Made by a program: the position numbers and the translations under genes
NCBI RefSeq assembly: GCF_030445035.2
Contig: NC_080679.1
Coordinates: forward strand, 118,517,992 to 118,581,991
Source of the DNA: Dasypus novemcinctus
Lineage: Eukaryota > Chordata > Mammalia > Cingulata > Dasypodidae
DNA length: 64,000 nucleotides
Direction: 5' to 3'
In this document: one piece after another, positions 34,818 to 45,530 of the stretch
How positions within the stretch are numbered: the first letter of the stretch is position 1
Layout: each line of letters starts with the position of its first letter
Notes under the pieces: model-generated
What the model was told of the DNA's origin: nothing
The model's database searches: none
The model's input: the letters and a program-made list of their open reading frames with translations, nothing else

Positions 34818-35893
34818 GATCTCTGCAGGTAGGGGCAATAATGATGTAAGGAAGGGTTGGGATAATAAAGGGGTATGGTGAGCGGGGAAAAGGAAACAGA
34901 AAGGAAAATCTGGGGTAACAACACTCCTCCCTCTAAATCCACATTGTCTGCCACTGCTTAGGTCTGTGGAGTGGAGAACGTCTGGAAAGGGGACATGGGT
35001 TCACAGTGAAGGCAAACACTGTGTGATGATCCCCCATTTGCCTCCCAGACAGGGACATGCTCAGGTGTCCTGCTGTATAAGCACTGCCTTACCTTCAGTT
35101 TAGATATCTCCAAAATGCAGACCCATAATGGTTTACACCTCTCTGCCAGCAGGATGTCCTCGAGACCATTTGAATTGACAATCAGTTCCAGTAAAGTGCG
35201 GAGAGGGTCGGGCTTCGTCCAGGAAAGGAGGAAAAAAAGGAGAGAAAGGAAAGAGGGGCGGAAGTGGGAGGGGGGATGAGGCCATCTGGGGAAAGAATGC
35301 AGCTCATAAAAGGTTCACACTGTCAAAATCTGACTGTGTGGTCACCTCTAATGTGCACGAAGGAAATGGAATCACACTCCCCGTTACCACCAAAGTCACC
35401 TCTGCTGAGTGTCACGCTGAAACCGTGGCTCAGATGTGGGCCGGCCGGAAGCTTCTCCTTGTCTGAAGCAAAACCCCACATTTGGAGAGCACATACATCA
35501 CACACCATTAAAACTGCCAGTTTCCATCTCTTTCACACCATTAGTAAAATATATATCATTAAACGAGTGAGCTACAATATAAAAATATGGTAATTCAGAC
35601 TGTCAGGTCACAATTGACAGCACATTCAAGGGACTGCTTTTCCAAGCTGTCTCCAGAGACCCTGTATTTTATGAAAAGACGTTTACCAGAAAAGTTTCCA
35701 TAAATATTCTCCATGGAAGAAAATGTGTATTTATCACTTCGCATTAAAAATATATCTAAAGCAAATGTTTTCGTAGCTGACTTCTCAGAAAGTGCATGGA
35801 CATGTTAATCTATAGCTGGAAGAGTTTTTCTTATCAGCTTTATAAAAGTCAAGGAATGCTGTAGTCTGGGCTACCTGAAATGGTATAAGCAGC
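34818..35893. other. Unique block; 35590-35870 possible conserved non-coding
   Basis: 35221-35280 is a purine-rich tract. 35590-35870 is repeat-free, AT-rich and even in texture. No exon recognised. Regulatory potential is inference from appearance only. Confidence 0.3.
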
Positions 35894-35944
35894 TTTTATT
35901 TTATTTTATTTTATTTTATTTTATTTATTTTATTTTATTTTTTT
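35894..35944. repeat. (TTTTA)n microsatellite
   Basis: About ten copies of 'tttta' with one 'ttta' slip near 35925. Possibly the tail of a minus-strand retroelement, though none is recognisable beside it. Confidence 0.9.
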
Positions 35945-36639
35945 CTTCTCTGCCCTCCCTGCAGTCATAGTCCCTACTCTGTGTTCTGATTCTGGTGTTA
36001 GTGGTAATGGGGAAGTGGAGAAATTTTTCACGAATCTGCACATTAGTGGCTCAGAGTGGTGGATTTAAGGATTAGCCCTCAAAATGCACATAAATAATCC
36101 CAACTGGTCATTGCTTTATCATATTTGGTCTCAGTTAAAATGAGATTTTTAAGGATCAGTAGGTTGTCCTGATGGGACCTATGCAATGATGAAAAAATTT
36201 ACGGAATCCAGCAGCCACAGAAGAGGAGTAGAAGGAAAATGAAATTGGAAAGACTGAAGTTAATCAAGGCAAGAGCAGGTCCATTTGGGGAGTTTAGTGA
36301 GGAGGAAAGACTATAAAAAGGGAGCCAGAAAAGAGAGGTTGGGGAACAAGGAAAAACATTCAGTTCAGGTGGACTGAGGTGAAGAAAATATAATTCAGGA
36401 GAATTCTCTTTGGCAGAACACTGTGCTCTGATGAATGCCTTGGTCAATGAATTGGGCAGTGTGCTCATTCCCAGAGTCAAAGATGAGGATGACAGAAGAA
36501 CCTGCAGGTAAGGGTTTCACAGGTTATTAGTGTTAGCGGGCATGGGAGATGGAAAACCACTACTCAGAATGAGTGCCCTGATGGGGTAAGGCTAGGCCCT
36601 TGTGTCAGCACAAAGGAGGGGATGGTCACAGAGGTCATT
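35945..36639. other. Unannotated sequence
   Basis: Mostly unrecognised. 36230-36480 is purine-rich and may be L2-related. Confidence 0.35.
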
Positions 36640-37266
36640 TCATGGGACCAGCAGGAGTTTGCCTGGAGCAGAGGGGATGGGGGAGGGGAGATGTTTTGAA
36701 GAAACTTCCAAGTCGGGGAGTCAGATTATACAAAGGCCAGAAAAGAAAGTGAGCCAGTGAAGCATTTACACACAGGAATGGCATGACCAGATTTTCATTC
36801 TTAAAGATCATTTCTGTTGATGTGTGTAAAATTAATTGGATGGGGTCAATATTGGAGGCAGGGAGGCATATTGAATAATCCAGACAAAATATAATAGTTG
36901 CTTAAACTAAGTTTGCAGCAGGAGTGTGAGAGGAGAGGCCGGGTTGCAGGTAGAATGATCATGACTTTGTTGGCTGGTTGAATGGGAGGGTGAAGGAAGG
37001 AGTTGATGGTAAGGCTCAGGTTTCTTATGTGGGTGGCTGGATGGATCCATGGAGCCTGTCATTGTGGTAGGAACACAGGGGAATTGGGGGTTGATTCCTA
37101 ACTGGGATTTGGAAACATGTCTCAGTCTACAAGAGGTCCAGCTCTACCATCCCAAGGAAAGCCAGGAACAGGTGGAATAGGAAAGGTTGACTGCTTGATT
37201 ATAGGGGCCTTGCAGAAGGGGCACTTCTCAGCAGTTTGACCCTTCCACCTAGGGTAACCAGATGGA
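36640..37266 (+). mobile_element. L2, left part (interrupted by LTR)
   Basis: 'gaatggcatgaccagatttt', 'aaagatcatttctgttgatg' and 'ttgaataatccagacaaaa' follow the L2 3' order. The same L2 resumes at 37920 beyond the LTR. Confidence 0.6.
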
Positions 37267-37919
37267 TGGTGCAGTCGTTTGATATTATTGGTGAATTCCA
37301 AAAAGAAATATTGGATTATGTTTGTAAACTGATCTTTTCCTCTGGGCATATTAGATTATATTGGATTCATAGGTTTACTTGCTTAAGTAATTATGCAAAC
37401 CTCTTCTGCCAATAGGGTGTTGAGTCCCCACCCTTTGGGGGGTGGGTACTCAGAGATAAAAGGCATGGCAAAGGACAGAGCTGGGGGTTTCTGATGTTGG
37501 AGTTTTGATGTTAGAGTTTAATGCTGAAGTCTTAAATTGGAGCCCTAGGACGTCAGCATGCAGAGGAAAGAGAAGCAAGACCTGGGAAGAGAGGACCTGA
37601 ACCAGGAGAACAACACAGAGGAATAGAGACAGCTCCTTAGGCATGGCAGAAACCCTAGGGAGAGAGACAAAGTTGTTCACCTGATATTCTACAGCTGATC
37701 TTGTGGAGAAAAGAGAGGAGCTGAGCCCAGAGGAACCCAGGAAGCCTCACAGCCGTTGGCAGCCATCTTGCTTCAACACATGGAAATAGACTTTGGTGAG
37801 GGGAGTAACTTATGCTTATGGCCTGGTATCTGTAGGCTTCTATCCCAAATAAATACCCTTTATAAAAACCAACCAATTTCTGGTATTTTGCCACAGCACC
37901 CTTTTGTCTGACTAATACA
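37267..37919 (+). mobile_element. Solo LTR (family A), inserted in L2
   Basis: 'tggtgcagtcgtttgatatt' to 'tctgactaataca', about 650 bases. Direct repeat 'gatgg' at 37261-37265 (one extra A before the LTR) and 37920-37924, consistent with a 5-base TSD. Same family as 8572-9146, opposite strand, with about 75 extra bases near 37480-37570. No coding region. Confidence 0.8.
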
Positions 37920-38345
37920 GATGGCTGTTTTATGACTATGAGACTCAGCTTCCTGGAATTATCATGAATGTTTTGTATAGTTTTAGATTGTTTGAGTTTG
38001 AGATATCTGTGGAACAGTCACACATACCTAGTTAGGTTACAGTTTAGTACTTTCAACTGAAGCATAGGACAGGGTCAGGGCTAAACATATGAATTAAGAA
38101 GTCAGTCATCATCAACATATAGGTGAGAGATGAGGCCATGTGAAATTTAACCAAGGAAAGCATGCAAAGTGAGAGGGATGGAGGACTAAGAATAAGACCT
38201 GGTGGGATATCAACATTTGAGGGTCAGGTGAAGGGAAAAGAACCAGGAAAGGAGAATTGGAAGGGTTAGCAATGAAACAAAGGAGAGAGTAGTGTTGGAG
38301 GATCTAAGGAAGGAGGAAAGAAACAGGGCAAGGAAGATCCCAAGG
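37920..38345 (+). mobile_element. L2, right part
   Basis: 'ttgtttgagtttgagatatc', 'tctgtggaacagtcacacat', 'catcatcaacatataggtga' and 'gaccctggtgg'-like text continue the L2 split by the LTR. These correspond to the 'gagtttgaggtgtctgtggg' region of L2. Confidence 0.6.
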
Positions 38346-38502
38346 GTTTGGGCAGGCAGCCAAGTCTAGGCTTTAGGTATTAAAACAAAGCTGATGAGGA
38401 AAGGGAGTATTATCCTATCCCCACCTTCAGCCAGTTAATGAACATTGTGAACACAAAGTACTTCTCAAGTCATAGTCACGTATTTCTGTTACTCCATTTG
38501 AC

Positions 38503-38707
38503 CAGTGGTTCTTAACCTTGGTAGAGGGAGGTGATTTTTTTCTCCTGGGGTACACTTTTGGTTGTTACACCAGGGGCAACAGTGTTATAGTCATCTAGTA
38601 GGTAGAAACCAGGGGTGCTGCTACACATCCTACAATGTACAAGACAGTCTCCAATGACAAAGAAGTATCCAGTCCAAAATATCAAGTGATAGGGTTGAGA
38701 AATTCTG
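38503..38707 (+). mobile_element. MER20 (hAT-Charlie MITE)
   Basis: Starts 'cagtggttcttaacc' and ends 'gggttgagaaattctg', with 'ttttggttgttacaccaggg', 'atctagtaggtagaaaccag' and 'gctacacatcctacaatgta' in consensus order. About 205 bases, close to full length (family about 220). Confidence 0.88.
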
Positions 38708-39390
38708 TAGAGACTGTGTGTTGGATACAGTTACTCAGCACATCTTTTTAAAGCTTCAGGCGATATGCTTTCACTGAGATCTCTGCCACCACATGGTATC
38801 CCAACTCTTTCTGGTTTGTGGTTTAACAGAGCGGGTTGCCTTTGAAAGTGGGTATTTGAAAGATTCCAGAGAGCCAGCCCATCTTTTCAACCAACCCAAA
38901 CTGTATATGAGTTCAGTAATTTAGAAATAGTTCTTAAAAACTGCCATGACAGACTTGAAGAGAACTATATTCAAAGAATTGAACAACTGACCTCAACAAG
39001 CTCACTCTTTACTTGGTACTCTCCTCTCAACTGCTGCCAGAAGTCTGCCATTTAAGAGTTCACATGTCAAAACAAGTCTCCTACTTAAAATCTTTGAAGC
39101 TTCGGTCCTGCAGATATTCCTAGGCATTTAGGCTACAGAGCTTTTGAGAGCTTCTTAGTTTAGGTTAACAGAGGGAAGCTTTCCTTACTCTCAAGCACTT
39201 CCTAATAACTCCATTTCTAGGAACCAAACAAGATTTATTTCTATGACTGAGAGGCTAAGCTTCCCGATCTTCCAACTGATTTCTGTGGGTCCCACTTCTG
39301 CTCTGAGCAGGAACACGGGAGGTTATGCCTTCACACCAAGTCTGGTTGGTACTTTTGTCTCAGTTGCCCTTCCCATCTTTGACTCATGGT
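38708..39390. other. Unannotated sequence
   Basis: Nothing recognised. Confidence 0.4.
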
Positions 39391-39650
39391 TGCAGAGTCA
39401 GAGTGTTGGCTCTGGTACTGGATTGCCTGGATTTGAGCTGCTCGACTACCCATCAGCTGAATAATAAACAAGGGCAAGCTACTTAAAAATCTCTCTTTAT
39501 GCTAATTTCCTCATAGGTAAAAGGAGAATATTAATACCTCCTGGAAAAGATTGTTTTGAGGATTAATTTGGCCAATAGATGTAAAGTGCTTTGAACAGTG
39601 CCTGGCACATGGTAAACACTCAAAAATCTACTAGCCACCATTACTTGTTA
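39391..39650 (+). mobile_element. MIR, near full length
   Basis: 'ttggctctggtactggattg', 'gcctggatttgagctgctcg', 'aagctacttaaaaatctctc', 'tgaggattaatttggccaat', 'aagtgctttgaacagtgcct', 'ggcacatggtaaacactcaa'. About 260 bases in sense. Confidence 0.85.
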
Positions 39651-40181
39651 GATACCATTACGGTCAATCAACAAGGTAATGCTGATTTAGCAAGGGTGCT
39701 TCTTTTTTCTCCATAAGGAAAAACCTGTCAATATGCCTGGCTTTTTAAGATAAATTTTAAAAGTTTATTCTAAAAAACACTGTGTTATCTACCATACCAC
39801 CATACACCATATTTGTGTAGAGACAATTTACAAATTCTCAAAGAGTGTTTGATTCAGATTTCTTCTGGCATGAGAGCTGGTGAAGAGAGTTGGATGGGAA
39901 GAGGAGACTGAATTCCATTCAGTCTACCACCTGACCGCAGATGAGGCGACAGACTGTCATGAAATCAATGCAGACCGTGGAATCTTCTGTGATGGAAAGA
40001 GGCACCTTCCTGGTTTATGCCAAACAGAGCTGGCTCCATGTGCTTGGAACCCTGAGTCCAACACCCTGTGCAGCAACAGGAGGCAGGCAGTAAGGCAAGG
40101 TGCCTGCTGGTGTTAGTGGAATGCTCTGGGTTCTGGGTTCTAGGTTCTTGGCTTCATGGCAAGAAGGATGTGCCAGTTTAG
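39651..40181. other. Unannotated sequence
   Basis: No feature recognised; 40115-40155 has small direct repeats around 'ctgggttct'. Confidence 0.4.
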
Positions 40182-40227
40182 TAAGGCCAGTAATAAGAGT
40201 ATATTAAGGCCAGTAATAAGAGTATAT
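40182..40227. repeat. Perfect 23-base tandem duplication
   Basis: The 23-base unit beginning 'taaggccagtaataagag' occurs at 40182-40204 and again, identically, at 40205-40227, ending 5 bases before the TSD of the SINE at 40243. Perfect identity implies a recent event. Confidence 0.95.
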
Positions 40228-40242
40228 TAAGAAGCAAGAAGA

Positions 40243-40638
40243 GGGAAGTGGATGTGGCTCAAGTGACAGAGCCTCATATGGGAGGACTTGGGTTCGATTC
40301 CTGGGGTCTCCTGGTGAAAAAGAAGATGAGAAAGTATGCCCATGCAGCAAACCAGTGCCAGCATGAGTGCCTGCATGGTGAGCCAGTGGCCCGCCCAAGT
40401 GAGTCACTTAGCAAGATGGTGATGCATCAAAAGAGAGACAAGGGGAGAGCCAAGGTGAAGTACAGCAGAAACCAGGAACTGAGGTGGTACAATTGACAGG
40501 GAACCTCTCTCTACTTCAGAGTCCCCAGGATTGAATCCTAGAGGAGAGAAAATGAGAAGAGAAGACAACACAGGCAGCAAAAACAGCAGGGTGGGAAGAA
40601 GGGAAGGGGGGAAAATAAATAAATCTTAAAAAAAAAAA
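40243..40638 (+). mobile_element. Long DAS-type SINE with TSD
   Basis: Head 'gggaagtggatgtggctcaa', tail 'aaataaataaatctt' plus 14 or more A. TSD 'aagcaagaaga' at 40232-40242 and 40639-40649. Same long subfamily as 23429 ('aaaagagagacaaggggaga' in both). Confidence 0.92.
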
Positions 40639-40649
40639 AAGCAAGAAGA

Positions 40650-41384
40650 AGGAAAAGCACACACCAGAGACATGGGCGAGGGCACAATATAGAGTGAGAT
40701 ACGTGCATGGGACCCCAGGGTAGGTCTTTTTGAGGCCGTTTCTCCTCAACCTTCCCCATTTTAAAGAGGCGCCCCAGCTATCTGCTGTCCCAATAGGTTG
40801 TCTGTTTACCTTCACCTGTCAGCTTTCAGGGAACCAAAGGGGAGGCCTTTCTGTTCAGAGTTATCTGGGGCTTCTTTTGAGCCCAAGAGTTTCAAATGGA
40901 ACCCTGAGTCCAGGGTCTTGGTGGCTTCTCAGCGCTAATGGTTACAGCTGTGTTCCCAAGCAGCAGCCTTCCCCCAGGGGCTTTCTGTCTGGGGTTTCCT
41001 GGTTACATTCTGACCAGCGGGGTCTCAGTTGTTCTGGCTTTCTTTTGACCAGCTGTCTCTCTTGTTCCCTACACTAATGTGCCTCATCAATACCCTAGGC
41101 ATGGGCTGTAGGAAGGTCAAGTGTTTGTTTCCTTAGTTGGGTGTTCCTCCCCAAGGTTTCCAGTGTGTTAACAGCACTTATCTATGCATTCCAAGGCACG
41201 TGCCTATATCCTTCGCATTCTTGCCCATCTGCGTCCCAGATGATGCTTACAAGTTAACACCTCAATGTCAGCAACAGCACAAAATATTCATTTTGCCATT
41301 CACAGAACACCCCTGGAAACATTGAAGGTATGCCTGTTGATGACTGCCCTTGTGGGCAGGTCTTCTAGAACTGTGGTTCTCGAA
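40650..41384. other. Unannotated sequence
   Basis: No repeat that I can name. Could hold an LTR relic, since tandem C/T-rich and 'ccttcccc' text is present, but no ends were found. Confidence 0.3.
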
Positions 41385-41505
41385 CTTTTCTGTGCACATA
41401 AATCTTGTTGTAATGCAGGTTCAGATTCAGGTCCATCTTGGGGTGGAAACAAGAGCCTGCATTTCTAACCAGCTGCCAGCTGCTGATACCGCTGGTCCAT
41501 GGCGA
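41385..41505 (+). mobile_element. MER5A-like hAT fragment
   Basis: 'ctgtggttctcgaacttttc' (terminus-like), 'tgttgtaatgcaggttcaga', 'gcatttctaaccagctgcca', 'gctgataccgctggtcca'. The right half is missing. Confidence 0.6.
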
Positions 41506-41966
41506 GGGTAATGGATACCTTAACTGGTAAGGCTCCACACGAACTGCCCTCCCCAGATCCTTCCCCAACAGGTGTGTGGCCTTGGAAAGGGGATGCATGG
41601 AATAAAGCTTACGGAATCCAAGAGTGAGAAATACATTCACTGGCCAAAGGATGCATCTGGGTAAGAGGAAATGATGCCAGACTTGGAGTTGTCCTGGGTG
41701 GTGCTTCATGGACAATTATGGGACATTGTAGATCCCCCCAGGGCCCACTGGATGGAACATGGGAGAGTATGGGCTATGATGTGGACCATTGACCACGAGG
41801 TGCAGCGATGCCCAGAGATGTACTTACCAAATGCAATGGATGTGTCATGATGATGGGAGAGAGTGTTGCTGTGGGGGGGGGGGGGAGTGGGGGGTGGGGG
41901 CGGTGGGGTTGAATGGGACTTCATATTTTTCTAATGTAATATTTTAAAAAAAAGAATAAAAAACAA
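41506..41966 (+). mobile_element. L1 3' UTR of armadillo type
   Basis: Ends with a G-rich tract (41872-41908), then 'tcatatttttctaatgtaat', 'attttaaaaaaaag' and an A-rich tail. A G-rich tract just before the L1 3' end is common in mammalian L1s. The upstream text ('gatgtggaccattgacc') fits a 3' UTR with no ORF. Confidence 0.6.
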
Positions 41967-42009
41967 CAACAACAACAAAAACCAGACATTGGGAAACCAG
42001 GATTTAAGT

Positions 42010-42200
42010 TGTGGTTTGCTATTATGATAATAAAACTATATGACCTTGGATATGTTATTTGACCTCAATAATGCCTCAGTTTGCTAATATGTACAGTAGG
42101 AGCACTAACTCCTCTTCTGACTATCACTCAGGGTTGGTCAGACACAGTTGAGATGATGTATTTAAAAACTCTGTGGACAGCATGAAGCACTATTATAAGT
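42010..42200 (+). mobile_element. MIR fragment
   Basis: 'tatgaccttggatatgttat', 'aatgcctcagtttgctaata', 'agttgagatgatgtatttaa' in MIR order. Confidence 0.7.
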
Positions 42201-42345
42201 AAGTTAATTTCTCCCTCTGGCATAGAGAATAAAAGAATGGTGTTGGTCCAAGCATGAGAGTGCTGTGGAATCTTCATGTGCCTCTTTGAGAAATGTATCC
42301 TTCAGAGTGCCCTCGGACGAAAACATGCTCAACCACAAAGTTTTT

Positions 42346-42734
42346 TTTTTAAGATTTATTATTATTTTTTTCTCCCCTCCCCCTCCCCCAGTTGTCTGCT
42401 CTCTGTGTCCATTTGCTGTGCGTTCTTCTGTGACCACTTCTATCCTTATCAGCGGCACCGGGAAACTGTTTCTTTTTGTTGCATCATCTTGTGTCAGCTC
42501 TCCGTGTGTGCGGCACCATTCCTGGGCAGGCTGCATTTCTTTTGCACTGGGTGGCTCTCCTTACGGGGTGCACTCCTTGTGCGTGTGGCTCCCCTGTGTG
42601 GCACGGCACTCCTTGCACACATCAGCACTGTGCATGAGCCAGCTCCACATGGGTCAAGGAGGCCCAGGGTTTGAACCACGGACCTCCCAAGTAGTAGGTG
42701 GATACCCTATCCATTGGGCCAAGTCCGCTTCCCT
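42346..42734 (-). mobile_element. DAS-type SINE, second head class, with TSD
   Basis: Minus strand. Head 'gggaagcggacttggcccaa', containing an A-box-like 'tggcccaatgg', and no second tRNA unit. A GC-rich body with 'gcaaggagtgc' units follows, then the tail. TSD 'cacaaagttttt' / 'cataaagttttt' (42334-42345 and 42735-42746). Sister copies at 47250 and 54283. Confidence 0.88.
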
Positions 42735-43046
42735 CATAAAGTTTTTATTAATAATTTCCAGTAAGTCAATATATTTAGAAAATATTCCCTTAGCTTTCTG
42801 TACATGTAAGTCATCATCTTGGGCTATGGGTGTCAGACCTGGAGGTGTTTAAGTGTGCTAGAGGCATAAATCATGGGACTAGAGCACCCCATGCAGAGGG
42901 AAGAGTGCATCATGTGAAATGGGGTGGGCATCTCACTGTCTCTTTTGCTACTGAAGTATAGTGCTGGCCTTCTCCTTCCACTGTCCCACTGTTGCCCCTT
43001 TGGCCTCCACTCTCTGTTTCACAGGGTCTTATATGTGTTCTGGGGA

Positions 43047-43250
43047 ATGAGAGGTAGTATAGATAGTGGTTGAGAGCCTGGGTATGAAGCTTAGGTATGT
43101 GCAACCTTGGGCAGTCTATTTAATCTCTCTGTGCCCTGGTTGCCTCATCTATACATTAGAGATGATATCATAGTACTTACAAAATGGAGGGCTGTTGTGA
43201 GGATTAATTATATATACCAAATTTAAAATATATGTATGTTTACACAGTAA
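43047..43250 (+). mobile_element. MIR
   Basis: 'gatagtggttgagagcctgg', 'tgtgcaaccttgggcagtct', 'gtgccctggttgcctcatct', 'ggctgttgtgaggattaatt'. Confidence 0.85.
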
Positions 43251-44404
43251 GCTCTATGGGTTAGCGATGGTCATATGTTGACTACAAGGAGGTTCCTCAC
43301 AAGGTGGTAAGGGTGGACTCAACCAGTGTTGGGCCCAGATGGGCGCCTTCTGGTGGGTGGTCCACAGGCAGAGAATAGGTGGCCAGAAATGGAAGGCCCC
43401 ACCGCAGCACCATGAGATGGACAGCTAGTGGGTTCCTCAGCTTGGACAATGGGATGCCATTGACAATGCCATGACTTTCCTCCTCTGCTCAGGCTCCCCT
43501 GCTGCTGCCTGGGCCCACCTCTCAGGTCCTGGCTTCCGAGCTCCTCCTCATATCATCTTGGTCCCTCATGGAACTTATTGTCTTTGTTCCCTTCTAAAGT
43601 CACACCTCCTCAACACCCTCCCACCTCTCCCATTTCCCTGAGGGCAGGCTGGAGTGGGGATCAGGTGGTCTCCTCCTTTCTCTATTCTTGGACCAATTCT
43701 ATTATTCTGGCACATGGTATATACCCTGGTTATCTCAGTAGTAAAATACGTATGAATATTCATTTCTTCTGGATAGCAATCCCAAGACTGAAGATAACGT
43801 GGAAGCCTCTGACCAAAAGGAAGGCCATGTGCACAGATAGAGGGAAGAGAAAAAAGAAAAACTATTCAAGATAGGAAGTCTCTATGCTTTCTGCAGGGAC
43901 TGTGCAAATAGAGGGAAAAATGGGCAGAAGGGGGTGCCAATAGTCAACCAGCACATACTTACGCGATGCCATTTCTGTACAAGACACTGTGGGATGAGCA
44001 GGAGGGGTGTCAGTCCTGCAAACCTAGGTCTCCCAGAGGTGTATGGCTAGGGAAAACCCCTCATGGAATAGTTTTGGAATTTGATGGTGGGGAACATTTT
44101 CACTAAGAGAAGGTTCAAAGTGTTGGAAATAATACTACCTTCCTAGTTTTTAAAAATTACTTTGGAAATGAATTGCAGTTTTCTGTTTTTAAGTGAACAT
44201 ATGTCACTACCATTTTCCCATCCATGAGGCCTGGCTAGTTCCAATCTTGAGGAATTAATTAATTCATTTACTCAACAGAGATTTGCAGGCTATTCCAGGC
44301 AGCCTAAGGTCATTATTATGGCTTATATATTTCTCATTATTGTCTGACTAATTGGCCTAGTTCTCTTTCCTGTACAAATGTGGGTCAAAGTGAATGTGGT
44401 TTTT
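43251..44404. other. Unique sequence with one copy of a local 61-base repeat
   Basis: No gene or repeat family recognised. Contains the segment 44156-44216 that recurs at 48646-48706. Confidence 0.35.
44156..44216 (+). repeat. Copy 1 of a 61-base near-identical direct repeat
   Basis: Starts 'attactttggaaatgaattg' and ends 'tatgtcactaccatttt'. Matches 48646-48706 with two adjacent mismatches (TG versus CA) in 61 bases; similarity stops abruptly on both sides. Confidence 0.9.
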
Positions 44405-44469
44405 CTATGAGAATCTCAGCTTGGCAAAATGGGAAGAACTTGGAGTGGAATTCTGGCTCTGTCACTTAC
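44405..44469 (+). mobile_element. MIR, left part (split by L1)
   Basis: 'ggcaaaatgggaagaactt', 'ggaattctggctctgtcact'. The MIR continues after the L1 at 45060 ('gagcaactcatttcaacttc'). Confidence 0.75.
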
Positions 44470-44484
44470 TGACTACAGGATCTT

Positions 44485-45044
44485 TTCTTTTCTTTTTTTA
44501 AAACAAATTGGTTTTATTCATACATATTAATAAAGTACAATCAATGTTATTTGGTATAACCACATAGTTGTGCATTCATCACTTCAATCATTATTAGAGC
44601 ATTTTCATTATTTCAATAATAATAATAAACAAAAACCGGATACAAAAACAAGAAAATTCTTCACCTCTCAATCTCTTTGCATTTCCTCTTCTGTACATAG
44701 CACTATTTCTGGCTATTCTTGCACAATTACTTATTTATTTATTTAATAGTTTTATTGAGATATATTCACATACCACATGATTTATCTAAAGTGTTTATCA
44801 ATACCTTTTAGTATAATCACAATGTTGTGCATTCTTCATCACAAAACATTTTAGAACTATTTCATTACTCCAAAAAGAAAAACTCCACACCCCTTAGCAT
44901 GCCTTCTCTAACCCTATATAACCACTAATCAAATTTCGTCTTTATAAATTGATTTATATTTACTTTTTACATAAATAGAATCATATAATATGTTACACAA
45001 TATATTTAGTTCATTGTAGTGCAATCATACAGTATTTGTCCTTT
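44485..45044 (-). mobile_element. L1 3' end with doubled 3' region, 15-base TSD
   Basis: Flanked by 'tgactacaggatctt' at 44470-44484 and 45045-45059, perfect, inside a MIR. The minus-strand tail is near 44485-44505. Two similar L1 3'-region stretches lie in tandem: about 44509-44620 ('cacatagttgtgcattcatc') and about 44750-44880 ('cacaatgttgtgcattcttc'). A single TSD pair around both implies one insertion event. Confidence 0.85.
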
Positions 45045-45059
45045 TGACTACAGGATCTT

Positions 45060-45190
45060 GAGCAACTCATTTCAACTTCCTGAACACAGTTTTCTCATCT
45101 ATTAAATAAGAATGATAATACCCAATTTGTAACGTTAGACCTAAAGATAAGTGACATCTACACCTAGCCCGGTGTTTGGATCAGACTAGG
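45060..45190 (+). mobile_element. MIR, right part
   Basis: 'gagcaactcatttcaacttc', 'agttttctcatctattaaat', 'aagataagtgacatctacac' continue the MIR cut by the L1. Confidence 0.75.
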
Positions 45191-45414
45191 TATTTTTTTA
45201 AAATGGTAGGTGGTGGTATTATTTCTAGGCTTAGATATCCCCACGAGCATGGGGACAGCTCAAGGGGGCTAGGCAAATTCCATCCATGATAAAGACAAAC
45301 CAGCTCCAGGCAGTAAATGATAGTGTTAAGCCAACTGTATCCCTAAACATTCGAGAATTAAAAATTATACTTTTGAATAGAGCTTTACCGTTTATTTAAT
45401 CTGTAGAGCTATTC

Positions 45415-45530
45415 CAGGGTAGGTATTAATAGCTTATTGCACAATGACTCAGAAGTGTTCAGTGACTCATCCAGAATCTCACAGTGAGTAGGTGACAAAG
45501 CAAGTCTTGCAGCCCCTGTGGGATCAGGTC
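45415..45530 (-). mobile_element. MIR fragment
   Basis: 'agtgactcatccagaatctc' and 'acagtgagtaggtgacaaag' match minus-orientation MIR. Confidence 0.6.

Noticed and set aside
8572-37919. Provirus bounded by the two family A LTRs
   Set aside because: The LTRs are on opposite strands, each has its own 5-base duplication, and the interval holds unrelated repeats and no gag, pol or env.
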